A stretch of 64,000 nucleotides of DNA from Diadophis punctatus similis (Eukaryota > Chordata > Lepidosauria > Squamata > Dipsadidae), in NCBI GenBank assembly GCA_023053685.1, contig JALIGW010000002.1:251361239-251425238 (forward strand), in the 5' to 3' direction. Every line of letters begins with the position of its first letter. The first letter of the stretch is position 1. Of the stretch, positions 1 to 9,694 are shown piece by piece. The translations under genes were made by a program, and so were the position numbers. The notes below the pieces were generated by a model. That model was not told the DNA's origin. It did no database searches and saw only the letters and a list, made by a program, of their open reading frames with translations.

Positions 1-40
1 AACTAATGTTTGGTCTAAAATAGTATTTTTCAACCCCAGG

Positions 41-640
41 TTGGCTACAGAATTAACAGAGGGATAGAATCAAGATCACGTGAAGTGTTAATACCGTTTT
101 ATAATGCCTTGGGGTAAGGCCACATTTGGAATACTGTGTCCAGTTTTGGTCACCACGACGTAAAAAAGAGGTTGATACTCTAGAAAGAGTGCAGAGAAGA
201 GCAACGAAGATGATTAGGGGACTGAAGGCTAAAACATATGAAGAACGGTTGCAGGAACTGGGTATGTCTAGTTTAATGAAAAGAAGGACCAGAGGAGACA
301 TGATAGCAGTGTTCCAATATCTCAGGGGTTGCCACAAAGAAGAGGGAGTCAAACTATTCTCCAAAGCACCTGAGGGCAGGACAAGAAGCAATGGGTGGAA
401 ACTAATCAAGGAGAGAAGCAACTTAGAACTAAGGAGACATTTCTTGACAGTTAGAACAATTAATCAGTGGAACAGCTTGCCTCCAGAAGTTGTGAATGCT
501 CCAACACTGGAAGTTTTTAAGAAGATGTTGGACAACCATTTGTCTGAAACGGTACAGGTTTCCTGCCTGAGCAGGGGTTTGGACTAGAAGACCTCTCAAG
601 GTCCCTTCCAACTGTTATTCTATTCTATTCTACTATATAG
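41..640 (+). mobile_element. CR1 LINE, 3' end of ORF2 and 3' tail
   Basis: A 5'-truncated CR1 retrotransposon copy. The frame at 126-587 encodes the C-terminal part of CR1 ORF2 (motifs [20 protein letters not shown] and [12 protein letters not shown]), followed by the usual CR1 3' tail (about 560-625) ending in a short ATTCT array. The same sequence recurs at least ten times in the window. An extra base near 115 breaks the frame, so this is a dead copy. Confidence 0.9.
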
Positions 641-934
641 GCCTGTCTTGATCAGCAAAACCCTACAAATGCTCACATGAGGTCAGGAAAAATCTTCACT
701 GTGTAGCGCAGGAAATGCATTTCTCGCACCCTGGGGAGTCACAACTGAAGATCAACTGCAGAAACCAACTTGTGGAAAGGAGACAGGAAAAGTATGTGCC
801 CAAAGATGGCATCCAACAGTAAAAGGAAATTGTGCCAGGAAGCAGATGGTATTGGGAAGGGGTGGGTGGGTAGCCGAGGGTGCCAGGTGGCGGTTAACCC
901 CGTAAGAAAGAATGACTGGGGTGGGTGCCAAAAC
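640..934. other. No recognised feature
   Basis: I see no gene and no repeat family that recurs elsewhere in the window. Short open frames here have no recognisable domain. Confidence 0.4.
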
Positions 935-1071
935 AGAACAATGGAAGAGACCTTGGGGGTCTTCTAGTCCAAACCCGTGTTCAAGCAGGAGACTATATAT
1001 CATTAGAGGAAAATGGTTGTCCAATCTCTTCTTTAAAAGCCTCCAGTGATGGAGCACCCACAACTCTAAAG

Positions 1072-1207
1072 CAGTGTTTCCCAACCTTGGCAACTTGAAG
1101 ATATCTGGACTTCAATTCCCAGAATTCCCCAGCCAGCATTTGCTGGCTGGGGAATTCTGGGAGTTGAAGTCCAGATATCTTCAAGTTGCCAAGGTTGGGA
1201 AACACTG
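1072..1207. mobile_element. Foldback hAT-type MITE, near-perfect palindrome
   Basis: A 136-bp element made of two roughly 67-bp arms that are reverse complements with about one mismatch. The ends read CAGTGTTTCCCAACC and its complement. It is flanked by a perfect 8-bp duplication, CTCTAAAG (1064-1071 and 1208-1215). The 8-bp duplication and CAG ends are typical of hAT transposons. Related copies lie at 7846, 33563, 40157 and 47440. Confidence 0.9.
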
Positions 1208-1385
1208 CTCTAAAGGCAAGCTGTTCCACTGATTAATTGTTCTCGCTGACAGGAAATATCTCCTGAATTCTAGGTTGGTTTTCTCTTTGATAGAGTAAGC
1301 TTCCGTCTACTAGTATTTGTCTTGCCCTCAGGTGCTTTGGAGAATAGGTTTTTTCCTCCTCTTCTTTGTGATAACCTCTCACATA

Positions 1386-1743
1386 CAGGTAGTCCTTGAC
1401 TGACAACAGCTCACTTAGTGACTGTTCAAAGTCACAACCGCACTAAAAAAAAGTGACTTAGGACTGTTTTTCACACTTTGTATAGCATCCCACATGATCA
1501 TGTGATCAAAATTCAGAAGCTTGGCAAGTGGTTCACACTTATGACCATTGCGGTGTCCCGAGGTCATGGGATCACCTTTTGTAACCTTTTCACAGGCAAA
1601 GTCAATGAGGAAGTCAGATCAATCAACTGCAGTGATTCACTTAACAACTGTGGCAAGAAAGGTCATAAAATGGAGCAAAAATCACTAACTGTCTCACTTA
1701 GAAATTTTGACCTCATTTGTGGTCATAAATCAAGGACTACCTG
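1386..1743 (+). mobile_element. TA-flanked MITE (CAGGTAGTCC family)
   Basis: Terminal inverted repeats CAGGTAGTCCTYGACT/GGACTACCTG with TA on the left edge (CA on the right, probably mutated). At about 20 full or partial copies this is the most abundant DNA transposon in the window. TA duplication places it with Tc1/mariner-type elements; a Tigger-like origin is plausible but not proven. No transposase is encoded. Confidence 0.8.
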
Positions 1744-1826
1744 CATTCAGAGAACACCATCATATCATTTAGCCTCCAGTCTCCTAATCGTCTTTGTTGC
1801 TCTTCTCTGCACTCTAGTTCCTAGAG

Positions 1827-2186
1827 CAGTGATGGCGAACCTATGGCCATATCTGACAGCACATGAGGTGTTGCCCTATTTCAGCTCCAGCGCACCAGCT
1901 GATTTTCGGCCTTCTTTTCAGCCGTTTTCGCTCTCCCCAGGCTTCAGGAAAGCCTCCTGAACCCTGGGAATGGCGAAAAATGGCCCAAAGGGCCAACCGG
2001 AAGTCCGGAGGCTTCAGTGAGGCCTGTGCGCATGCGGGGGGGGGGCAGCACAGGGTGGTTATGCACATGTGCGGGGTGGCAGTGCTGGGGTTGTGCGCAT
2101 GCGCAGGGGGAGGGCATTGCATTATAGGTGTGGGCACACGCACGCACCCTTTTGGCACCCGAGCCAAAAAAGGTTTATCATCACTG
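1827..2186 (+). mobile_element. hAT-type element (GTGATGGCGAACC family)
   Basis: Ends CAGTGATGGCGAACC and the complement of CAGTGATGATAAACC. The 8-bp duplication is TCCTAGAG/TCCTAGAA (1819-1826, 2187-2194). The interior is GC-rich with stretches like GCGCATGCGC and one ACCGGAAGT-type motif near 1998. It is non-autonomous. It sits in the antisense CR1 exactly before TCTCAACATC, the same CR1 position used by the copy at 27239. Confidence 0.88.
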
Positions 2187-2291
2187 TCCTAGAATCTCAA
2201 CATCTTTTTGGTCATGGTGACCAAAATTGGAATCAGTATTCCAAATGTGGCTTTACCAAAGCAGTATAAAGCAGTACTAACACTTCACATG

Positions 2292-2508
2292 ATAGCAATA
2301 GCACTTAGACTTATATACTGCTTCATAGTGCTTTACAGCCCTCTCTAAGCGGTTTACAGAGTCATCCTATTGCCCCCCAACCAATCTGGATCCTCATTTT
2401 ACCCACCTCGGAAGGATGGAAGGCTGAGTCAACCTTGAGCCTAATGAGACTCGAACTGCCAAACTTCAGTAGTAGCCTGCAGTACTGCATTTTTAACACC
2501 ATTGGCTA
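2292..2508 (-). mobile_element. Sauria-type SINE
   Basis: Reverse complement of the tRNA-derived SINE common in squamates. Visible parts are the tail (AGCAATAGCACTTAGACTTA), the central GGCTGAGTCAACCTTGAG block and a decayed tRNA-like head. Such SINEs are known to share their tail with BovB LINEs. Confidence 0.85.
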
Positions 2509-2511
2509 GTA

Positions 2512-2699
2512 CAGTAGAACCTCTGGTCACGACCATAATTCGTTCCATAACTTTGGTCGCAACCTGATTTGGTCATGACCCGAACCTAACCAAAATTAAT
2601 GCAGCGGCCACACGTGGGTCGCTGTTGTTTGTAAACAAACAACAGGAAATTTGGCGCTTTGGTCTTGGTCAGAAGCGTTCATGACCAGAGGTTCTACTG
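2512..2699. mobile_element. TA-flanked MITE (CAGTAGAACCTC family)
   Basis: A 188-bp element with inverted ends CAGTAGAACCTCTGGTC and GACCAGAGGTTCTACTG, flanked by TA (2510-2511, 2700-2701). This suggests a Tc1/mariner-type MITE. It is the only copy of this family in the window. Confidence 0.85.
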
Positions 2700-3525
2700 T
2701 ATCTGATTTTGATACTATCTCTGTTGATGCAACCTAGGCTTTTTTTTTTTGGCATCTGCAGCACACTGCTGGCTCATATCTAAGTGGTTGTCCACTCGGA
2801 CCCCTACAGCCCTCTAAAAGTTACTGCTGTTGAGCCCGGTACTTCCTAGTCTATATCAGTATATTTGGTTTTTCTTTACTAAGTGCAAAACCTTACTTTT
2901 CTCAACACCGAATTGCATTTTGTTGGATAGATCCCCATGTTCAACTCTGTCAAGATTTTTTTTAGATCTTCAGCCTATCTTGTAAAATGTTGGCTAGCCT
3001 CCCCCCAAGCTTGGTATCATCTGCAAATTTGATAAATAACCCTTCTATTGCTTCATCTAAACCGTTTACGAAGCTGTTGAAGAGTCCGGGGACTGTTGAA
3101 GAGTCCTGGGGTACCCCACTGCCTACTGACAGAAATGGAAAAGAGAGCAACAGTCAGAAATCCTGCAGTATTTCTGCAAAGTGGAACAAGCAACTGTAAA
3201 GAAATAGTGCTTTCTCCTTATTCTAAGTCTCCTTATGCTAAGTGGCTTTAGGCAACAGCATCATTGCATAATCCTGATGTTGGTCTGTGCAAGCAAAAGC
3301 AGGTAACGTTATCTTGCCTTTGTACTCACATATTTCCTTTCTGCCTCACATATTATTTCCTCTCTCCTTGTCACTCAGCCACTTCTGCTTTTATGATGTT
3401 GCTCGTGTGACAGCGTGCTAAAACCCACTCTTCCAAAATTGCGCATAAATAATCCTTGCTGCTGTAAGAATATGTGTAATGAGATTCTGTATTTCCAGAA
3501 GACTATTCTATTGCTATGATATGGT

Positions 3526-3782
3526 GCGCAGGTGGCGCAGTGGTTAAAAGCAGCACTGCAACCTACTTCAGCTGGCTGCTAGTTCAGCAGGTCAGCGGTT
3601 CAAATCTCACCGGCTCAAGGTTGACTCAGCCTTCCATCCTTCTGAGGTCGGTAAAATGAGGACCCAGATTGTTGGGGGCAATATGCTGAACTCTGTAAAC
3701 CGCTTAGAGAGGGCTGTAAAGCACTATGAAGCAGTATATAAGTCTAAGTGCTATTGCTATAAGTGCTATATTCTATTGCTAT
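3526..3782 (+). mobile_element. Sauria-type SINE
   Basis: tRNA-like head with GGTGGCGCAGTGGTTAAA-type A box and GGTTCAAATC B box, then the conserved body, then TAAACCGCTTAGAGAGGGCT and a TATTGCTA-type tail. An L2-type 3' end follows directly. Confidence 0.9.
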
Positions 3783-4250
3783 ACTAATCTGGGACCGCAT
3801 CCTGCCGCATACCTCCCTACGACCGGTTAGAGCCCACAGAGTCGGCCTCCTCCAGGTCCCGTCGATCAAACAATGTCAGCTAGCGGGACCAAGGGGGAGG
3901 TCCTTCTCTGTGGGAGCTCCCTCCCTGTGGAACCAGCTTCCTCCAGAGATCAGGACCATCCCCACCCTACTGGCCTTCCGGAAAGCAATAAAAACTTGGC
4001 TCTTCCGGCAGGCGGGGTGAAAGTGAGACCAACTTGATTAAATAAGGGTCTCCCCCCATGATGGTAATGAGATACTCTTTTTAACTTTTGTATTTTTTGT
4101 ATTTTTTAATTACTGTATTTGGTATTGTTATACATTTTAATTATTGCTTTTTTATCTTGTAATGGAATCTAACATGTTGTAAACCGCCCTGAGTCCCCAG
4201 GGATTGGGCGGCATAGAAATCCATTAAATTAAATTAAATTAAATTAAATC
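3783..4250 (+). mobile_element. L2-type LINE 3' end
   Basis: The frame ending at 4020 encodes a C-terminal stretch (SFSVGAPSLWNQLPPEIRTI) typical of L2/CR1-group ORF2 ends. It is followed by the 3' tail with CCGCCCTGAGTCCCCAGGG and a TTAAA repeat end. A closely related copy is at 54003-54430. Confidence 0.82.
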
Positions 4251-4380
4251 TATCGTTATGCTATTCCTATGCTATTGCTATTCTATTGCTATTCTATTCT
4301 ATTGCTGTTGCTACTCTATTGCTCTCTATTCTATTGCCATTCTATTACTATTTATATTGCCATTCTATTCCCTATCCAAT
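4205..4380. repeat. Microsatellite-like tract (TTAAA, then ATTCT/ATTGCT)
   Basis: AATTAAATTAAATT repeats from the LINE tail, then degenerate ATTCTATTGCT units over about 130 bp. Probably expanded from retrotransposon tails. Confidence 0.75.
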
Positions 4381-4719
4381 CAGTGACGTTCTGTTCCTAA
4401 TGTAGCTGTTACAATAACAGCAGTGCTGAATTCCACGAGATTGGTTTCTTTAATCTGCTCTATTGCTGTAGTAGTGGAAACCCAACCATTTGCGGCACTA
4501 ACTGGGGTCCACTCCCAGCAATGGCATTTGGAGGAGGGGACACTAGAAGTGGGACTTTCTTGCTTCGGGGTGGGGGGCGATCCTCACTCCTTTCAATATG
4601 CCCACCTCAGCCGGCGCCCTGTCAGGATTGGCGCGGGGAGATAGCTGGACTACAAAACCCATCATATCCAGCTAGGAGGGACGGGCTCTGCATCCTATAG
4701 AATTGGAATACACCGGGTT

Positions 4720-5060
4720 GTGTGTGGGGGGGGGGAGAGCCTGCATGCGAGCCCTTCCCCCCCACCCCTTAGCTTGCAGGCCCGTCCCGCCCAGTCTCCT
4801 CCCGTTTCGCCGCCTCGCCGAAACTCACCTCCTGCCAAGCGGAGGAGCCGCAAACGGGCCGCCCCTCCCCCCCCCTCCGCGCCCGACTTCAGAAAATCCG
4901 ACAGGCTTTGGCGGCTGCCACTTCCTCCCAGCCGAGAGGAACGGACAGGAAAAGGAAACGCGCGCCGCCGACGCCGCTCGCGCTTCCGGGCTACTCTAGG
5001 CGACGACGTTTTGTGGTTTTAACTCTTTCAAAGGCACCTTGAAAAAAAGAATAAGACCGT
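4720..5060 (-). promoter_or_regulatory. CpG-rich block, possible divergent first exon
   Basis: A GC- and CpG-dense stretch with a CTTCCGGG ETS-like site near 4985 and several GCCGCC/CGCCGC runs. On the - strand there is a plausible donor: GGCAGGAG followed by GTGAGTTTCG (around 4830). This would fit a 5' exon of a gene running left out of the window. No coding frame can be assigned and the + strand shows no convincing donor. Inference only. Confidence 0.45.
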
Positions 5061-5304
5061 TGGGAGTTCTGACTCTCGCTGAATGAAAGAGGGGAATTGC
5101 TTTTATTGTTCCCCCGACACACACTTTTAATTTTCTTTTACATTCCCGGGTGTAGAGTCCTAACCCTTTTTTTTTAGGTTTAATATCCCTGCCTGCTTTA
5201 TTTTTATGGGTGAAATGTTGTGTAGGTTGCTTTTCTGACCTCATGTTCAGAAACCATTTGCTGAGAAACCACTCGGCCCATGCTCAGGAATACTCTCGAT
5301 GGGG

Positions 5305-6060
5305 GAGATATTTATTTATTTATTTATTTATTTCTCAAACATGTATAGGATAGTAGTAGTTTGTATAAACATAAGTAAAAAGTAGCGATAAAAGAGGACA
5401 ATAGGACAGTAGGACAGGGACGGTAGGCACAGTGGTGCGCTTATGCACGCCCCTTACAGACCTCTTAGAAATGGGGAGAGGTCGACTGTAGACAGTCTAA
5501 GGTTAAAGTTTTTGGGGTTTGGGGAAGAAACCACAGAGTCAGGTAATGCATTCCAGGCATTGATCACTCTGTTGCTGAAGTCGTATTTTCTGTAGTCGGG
5601 TTTGGAGCGCTTTACATTTAGTTTGAATCTATTATGTGCTCCTGTATTGTTGCGGTTGAAGCTGAAGTAGTCATTAACAGGAAGGACATTTTGGTATATG
5701 ATTTTATGAACTACATTTAGGTCAGATCGAAGGCGACGTAGTTGTAAATTGTCTAATCCCAGTATTTCAAGTCTGGTGGAATAAGGTATTTTGTTGTGAG
5801 CGGAGGAGTGAAGGACTCTTCTTGTGAAATATTTCTGGACTCTCTCGATTGTATTTATGTCTGATATGCAGTGCGGGTTCCAGACAGGTGAGCTGTATTC
5901 CAGAATTGGTCTAACAAATGTTTTGTATGCTCTGGTTTAGCAATGTATTGTTGCCAGAGAAGAAGCTACGCAAGATTAGATTAACAACTCTTAGTGCCTT
6001 TTTGGCAATGTTGTTACAGTGGGTTCTAGCACTTAGGTCGTTGGATATGTAAGGATGCAT
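5305..6060 (-). mobile_element. CR1-group LINE (family A), antisense
   Basis: Reverse complement of the LINE seen in sense orientation at 6420-7400. It carries the 3' signature GGTAGGCACAGTGGTGCGC near 5420, and part of ORF2 (LSARTHCNNIAKKALRVVN on the - strand at 5911-6129). The frame is broken. TTTA repeats at 5310-5333 mark the 3' tail. Confidence 0.82.
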
Positions 6061-6340
6061 CCTCATCGGGTCTGTATGGTTTGTGATCAAGGCACACTCA
6101 TCAATTGAAGGCATTCTGCACTTGTTCAATGAGTCTTGGTTTGCTTCCAGGAATCAAAATTACAAGTGGCAATTTAGGCTATTGAATTTGGCAGTCCAAA
6201 TGAAAGCATCAGAGATTTATTTATTCATCCATTCGTTTACCCATCCATTCATTTATTCAAATTTATTATAGCTGCCAATTCCAATAGACTTTTGAACATG
6301 TCCAGGAAAAGAGGCCAAGAGGCCATCACCAGTTTAGGTC

Positions 6341-6419
6341 TACATGCTATGAGAACCAGGAAGGGGTTTTGGGGGGCATTTCTTGGCATTCATGGGAAGC
6401 TCCCATGGGAACTTGTTTG
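6341..6419. repeat. Left copy of long direct repeat flanking a LINE
   Basis: About 79 bp starting ACATGCTATGAGAACCAGGA and ending at CTTGTTTG. The same sequence lies at 7404-7735, where it is interrupted by a SINE. The two copies bracket a LINE, so they look like an unusually long target duplication. Confidence 0.75.
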
Positions 6420-7400
6420 TTTGTTTGTTATTCAACACCACCGACAATACTACAACCCTTCAAAAAGACCTTGACTATGTTTCTGAATGGTCAAACAAGT
6501 GGCAACTACCAATCTCAAACAACAAATGCTCAGTTTTACACATTGGCAAAAATAATCAAAACACAAAATACAAACTTGATGATCATGACCTTGATGATGA
6601 TCCTCACTCAGTAAAGGACCTTGGAGTACTCATCTCTAACGATCTAAGTGCCAGAGCCCACTGCAACAACATAGCTAAGAAGGCATTAAGAGTGGTTAAC
6701 CTAATCTTGCGTAGCTTCTTCTCTGGTAACATTGTACTCTTAACCAGAGCATACAAAACATTTGCTAGACCGATCCTTGATTACAGCTCATCTGTCTGGA
6801 ACCCACACTACATATCAGACATTAACACAATTGAGAATGTCCAGAGATACTTCACAAGAAGAGTATTACATTCCTCTATTCACAACAGAATACCTTATGA
6901 AACCAGACTTGAAATTTTGGGACTTGAAAATTTAGAACTACGCCGCCTTCGATCTGACCTAAGTGTAGGTCACAAAATTATCTGCCACAATGTCCTACCT
7001 GTTAACGACTACTTCAGCTTCAATCGCAATAATACACGAGCTCACAATAGATACAAACTTAATGTAAACCGCTCCAAACTTGATTGCAAAAAATTTGACT
7101 TCAACAACAGAGTGGTTAATGCCTGGAACACTTTACCTGACTCAGTAGTTTCTTTCCCAAACCCAAAAAACTTCAACCTCAGATTATCTACCATCGACCT
7201 CACCCCATTCCTAAGAGGTTGGTAAGGGGCATGCATAAGCGCACAATCGTGCCTACCGTTCCTGTCCCAATGTACCCATATATTCATACCTCTTTTATTC
7301 TTGCTTGTACTATTACATATATATTCAATCATGTTTTACCGTTTATACTTTGCTTATAATCATATATGCTTAACAAATAAACATATACAATACAAATACA
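6420..7400 (+). mobile_element. CR1-group LINE (family A), 5'-truncated
   Basis: The frame at 6383-7225 encodes about 260 residues of a LINE ORF2 C-terminus. Motifs include VKDLGVLISNDLS, AYKTFARPILDYSSSVW and LENLELRRLRSDL, as in CR1/L2/Rex-group elements. The 3' tail follows (7226-7400) with AATAAACATATAC and imperfect ATACAA repeats. The catalytic RT core is missing. It is bounded by a duplicated 79-bp target sequence. Confidence 0.85.
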
Positions 7401-7403
7401 AAT

Positions 7404-7735
7404 ACATGCTATGAGAACCAGGAAGGGGTTTGAGGGGCATTTTTTATTTATTTATTTTATTTATTTGTGAGATTTATATACTGCCTCACAGTGCAAGCAC
7501 TCTCTAAGCGGTTTACACCAGTAAGCAATGTATATTTATATTGCCCCCAACAATCTGGGTCCTCATTTTACCTACCTTGGAAGGATGGAAGGCTGAGTCA
7601 ACCTTGAGCCGGTGAGATTTGAACCGCTGACCTGTCGATCACAGTCAGCTAAAGTGGCTTGCAGTACTGCCTCTAACCGCTGCGCCACCTCGGCTCTTCT
7701 TGGCATTCATGGGAAGCTCCCATGGGAACTCACTT
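7404..7735. repeat. Right copy of long direct repeat, split by SINE
   Basis: Matches 6341-6419: ACATGCTATGAGAACCAGGA, then the SINE, then TCTTGGCATTCATGGGAAGC and CTTGTTTG. Confidence 0.72.
7444..7698 (-). mobile_element. Sauria-type SINE (long-tail variant)
   Basis: Reverse complement SINE whose head ends GCCGAGGTGGCGCAGCGGT (complement at 7680-7697). The tail differs from the TATTGC type and reads as TATATAAATCTCACAAATAA, as in the copies at 20438 and 63493. This suggests a separate subfamily. Confidence 0.87.
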
Positions 7736-7845
7736 GTTTGTGAGATGGGCGGCTATATAAATTTGAAAATAAATATATAAGAACAAGTGTAATTACCCCA
7801 AATGTCAGTACTACGATAGCCATAGGATCCTGGATGGCATTAAGG

Positions 7846-7929
7846 CAGGGGTCCCCAAACTTGGCAACTTTAAGAATTCTGGGAGTTGAAGTCCACAAGT
7901 CTTAAAGTTGCCAAGTTTGAAGACCTTTG
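7846..7929. mobile_element. Short foldback hAT-type MITE
   Basis: An 84-bp palindromic relative of the 1072 element (CAGGGGTCCCCAAACTTGGC end). The 8-bp duplication is CATTAAGG (7838-7845, 7930-7937), with central TA. Confidence 0.82.
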
Positions 7930-8082
7930 CATTAAGGAGTAGTATTTTATATATATTTTATAAAATAATATAACAGCCCAAGATGGCTGAAATCTTTTAA
8001 GATTTTGATGATGAATACATTAAACAGATTTATGTCCAAAAAGATATTTTGTGTCCAAAAAGGTATTTCAAATACTTTATAT

Positions 8083-8465
8083 AGGTAGTCCTCAACTTAC
8101 GACCACAACTGAGCCCAAAACTATGAGGCTAAGTGAGAAATTTGTTAAGTGAATTTTGCTCCATTTCACGACCTTTCTTGCCACAGTTATTAAGTGAATC
8201 ACTGCAGTTGTTAAATTGCTAACACAATCGTTAAGTGAATCTGGTTTCCCGTTGACTTTGCTCGTCAGGCGTTTGCAAGAGGGGATCACAATGATCCCAG
8301 GACTCTGCAAAACGTCATAAATATGAGTCAGTTGCCAAGCATCTGAATTTTGATCATGTGACCATGGGGATCTGCAATGGCCGTAAGTGTGAAAAATGGT
8401 CATGTCACTTTTTTCAGTGCCGTTGTAACTTTGAACGGTCACTAAGTGAACTGTCGTAAGTAGTC
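8083..8465 (-). mobile_element. TA-flanked MITE (CAGGTAGTCC family)
   Basis: An antisense copy beginning AGGTAGTCCTCAACTTACGA and ending near GTCGTAAGTAGTC. The body shares AAGTGAATCACTGCAGTTGT with the other copies. The - strand open frame over this region is a by-product. Confidence 0.8.
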
Positions 8466-8671
8466 ACATTTGAAATCACACTTCAAACTCAAACGCAGTA
8501 TTTTTCCTCACCTTCGCGTCAGAAAGGAGGGGACTTTCTGTACATGGTTGTTAACCCATTGACAGAATTAGTCCACCAACCCATTAGCAGTTTTCATAAG
8601 GCAGAAGTAATCTTACATTGACCAGTGTCTATTATAAGCCACAAGGTTGTCTAAACGACGTGCGTCTTATG

Positions 8672-9281
8672 TAAGGTGACCAGATTTTAATATTTGTAAA
8701 GCGGGACACCATTGAGGGGGGGGTTCTAGGGGAGCAAGACGGGAGGGGTCCGTCTCTCTTATCCTGCAGCTTTGTGCACCCCCCCCAAACACCCCCCCTT
8801 CATCGCAGCCAGGGGTGGGTTCCTACCGGCGCAGGCTTACCTGTTCGTCGCCGCAGAGCCCAAGGAGCTGGTGGCGTTCGCGGCGCGGGGCTTCCCCCGC
8901 CCGTTTTCCCCGGCCGCCGGGACGCCGCCATTTGCATTCTTTTGCCCTCTGTGCATGCGCAAAGAGTTCTGCTTGCACAGAGGGAAAAAGCGCAAATGGC
9001 AGCGTCCCGGCGGCTGGGGAAAGTGGGCGGGGGAAGCCCCGCGCCGCATACGCCACCAGCTTCTTCGGCTCTGCGGCGACGAACAGGCAAAACCGCCACT
9101 GCCCCTCTCACTGCCCTCCCTCCCTGCCTGGCAGGAGGAGGCAGGCGAGGCAAGAGGCAGAGGGGTGTGCAGGGCAAATTATAATTTAAAAAGCGGGAGT
9201 TTTTTGAAACGCCGCGGGACGCGGGACAAATTATTAAAAAGCGGGACTGTCCCGCCAAAAGCGGGACGTCTGGTCACCTTA
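8672..9281. mobile_element. hAT-type element (TAAGGTGACCAGA ends), GC-rich
   Basis: A 610-bp element with inverted ends TAAGGTGACCAGA/TCTGGTCACCTTA and a perfect 8-bp duplication GTCTTATG (8664-8671, 9282-9289). The inside is GC-rich, with an inverted pair around 8880-9060 and a second transposon-like end, CAGGGGTGGGTTCCTACCGG, near 8806. Long frames on both strands come from base composition and the inverted pair, not from a gene. Confidence 0.85.
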
Positions 9282-9289
9282 GTCTTATG

Positions 9290-9518
9290 ATCCCATTGTG
9301 CAAGTGACAGAATCAGTTATGTCCTTTGCATCATTTGCCAAGAACATAACATGTGTCTTTTGCACAATGCAAAATGATTTACATGTCACTATTTGTCCTT
9401 CATGGACATCCACGCTCATATCTAAAACCAACATATTTCTGTCACACATCATTTCATCAAAGCAGGACCGTTTCTTCCTTTGAAACTAGCCACCTTGTTA
9501 ATATTGCTATGATGCTTG
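9290..9518. other. No recognised feature
   Basis: No gene and no repeat recognised. Short frames only. Confidence 0.4.
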
Positions 9519-9690
9519 GGGAGAGAGCCAGTTTGGTGTAGTGGTGAAGGCACCAGGCTGGAAATAAGGAGGTTGTGAGTTCTAGTCACATCTGAGGCAC
9601 ATAGTCAGCCGCGAGACTTTGCAACAGTTGGTCGCTCACAGTCCTGGGGAGGAGGCAGCAAAGGCAAACCACTTCCAAAATTACAGATTA
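9519..9690 (+). mobile_element. Second tRNA-derived SINE family
   Basis: Begins GAGAGCCAGTTTGGTGTAGTG, with an A-box-like TGGTGTAGTGG and a B-box-like GAGTTCTAGTC, and ends GGCAAACCACTTCCAAAA. The head differs from the GGTGGCGCAG SINE. One copy only in this window. Confidence 0.7.
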
Positions 9691-9694
9691 CACA

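Larger units (their letters stand above)
935..3150 (-). mobile_element. CR1 LINE copy split by five later insertions
   Basis: Antisense CR1 sequence begins at the 3' tail (about 935) and continues towards the RT region (about 2705-3145, where the - strand encodes a FADDTKL box at 2962-3150). It is interrupted in order by a palindromic hAT-type MITE (1072-1207), a TA-flanked MITE (1386-1743), a hAT element (1827-2186), a SINE (about 2292-2508) and another TA-flanked MITE (2512-2699). Removing the five inserts restores a contiguous CR1 order, so all five are younger than the CR1. Confidence 0.85.

Noticed and set aside
8806..9098. A second hAT nested within the 8672-9281 element
   Set aside because: A left end (CAGGGGTGGGTTCC) and a possible right end (ACCGCCACTG) are present, but no matching 8-bp duplication was found.
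8772..9290. Several 100-170 codon frames on both strands
   Set aside because: They lie in a GC-rich non-autonomous hAT with an inverted pair; no similarity to a transposase or other domain is visible.
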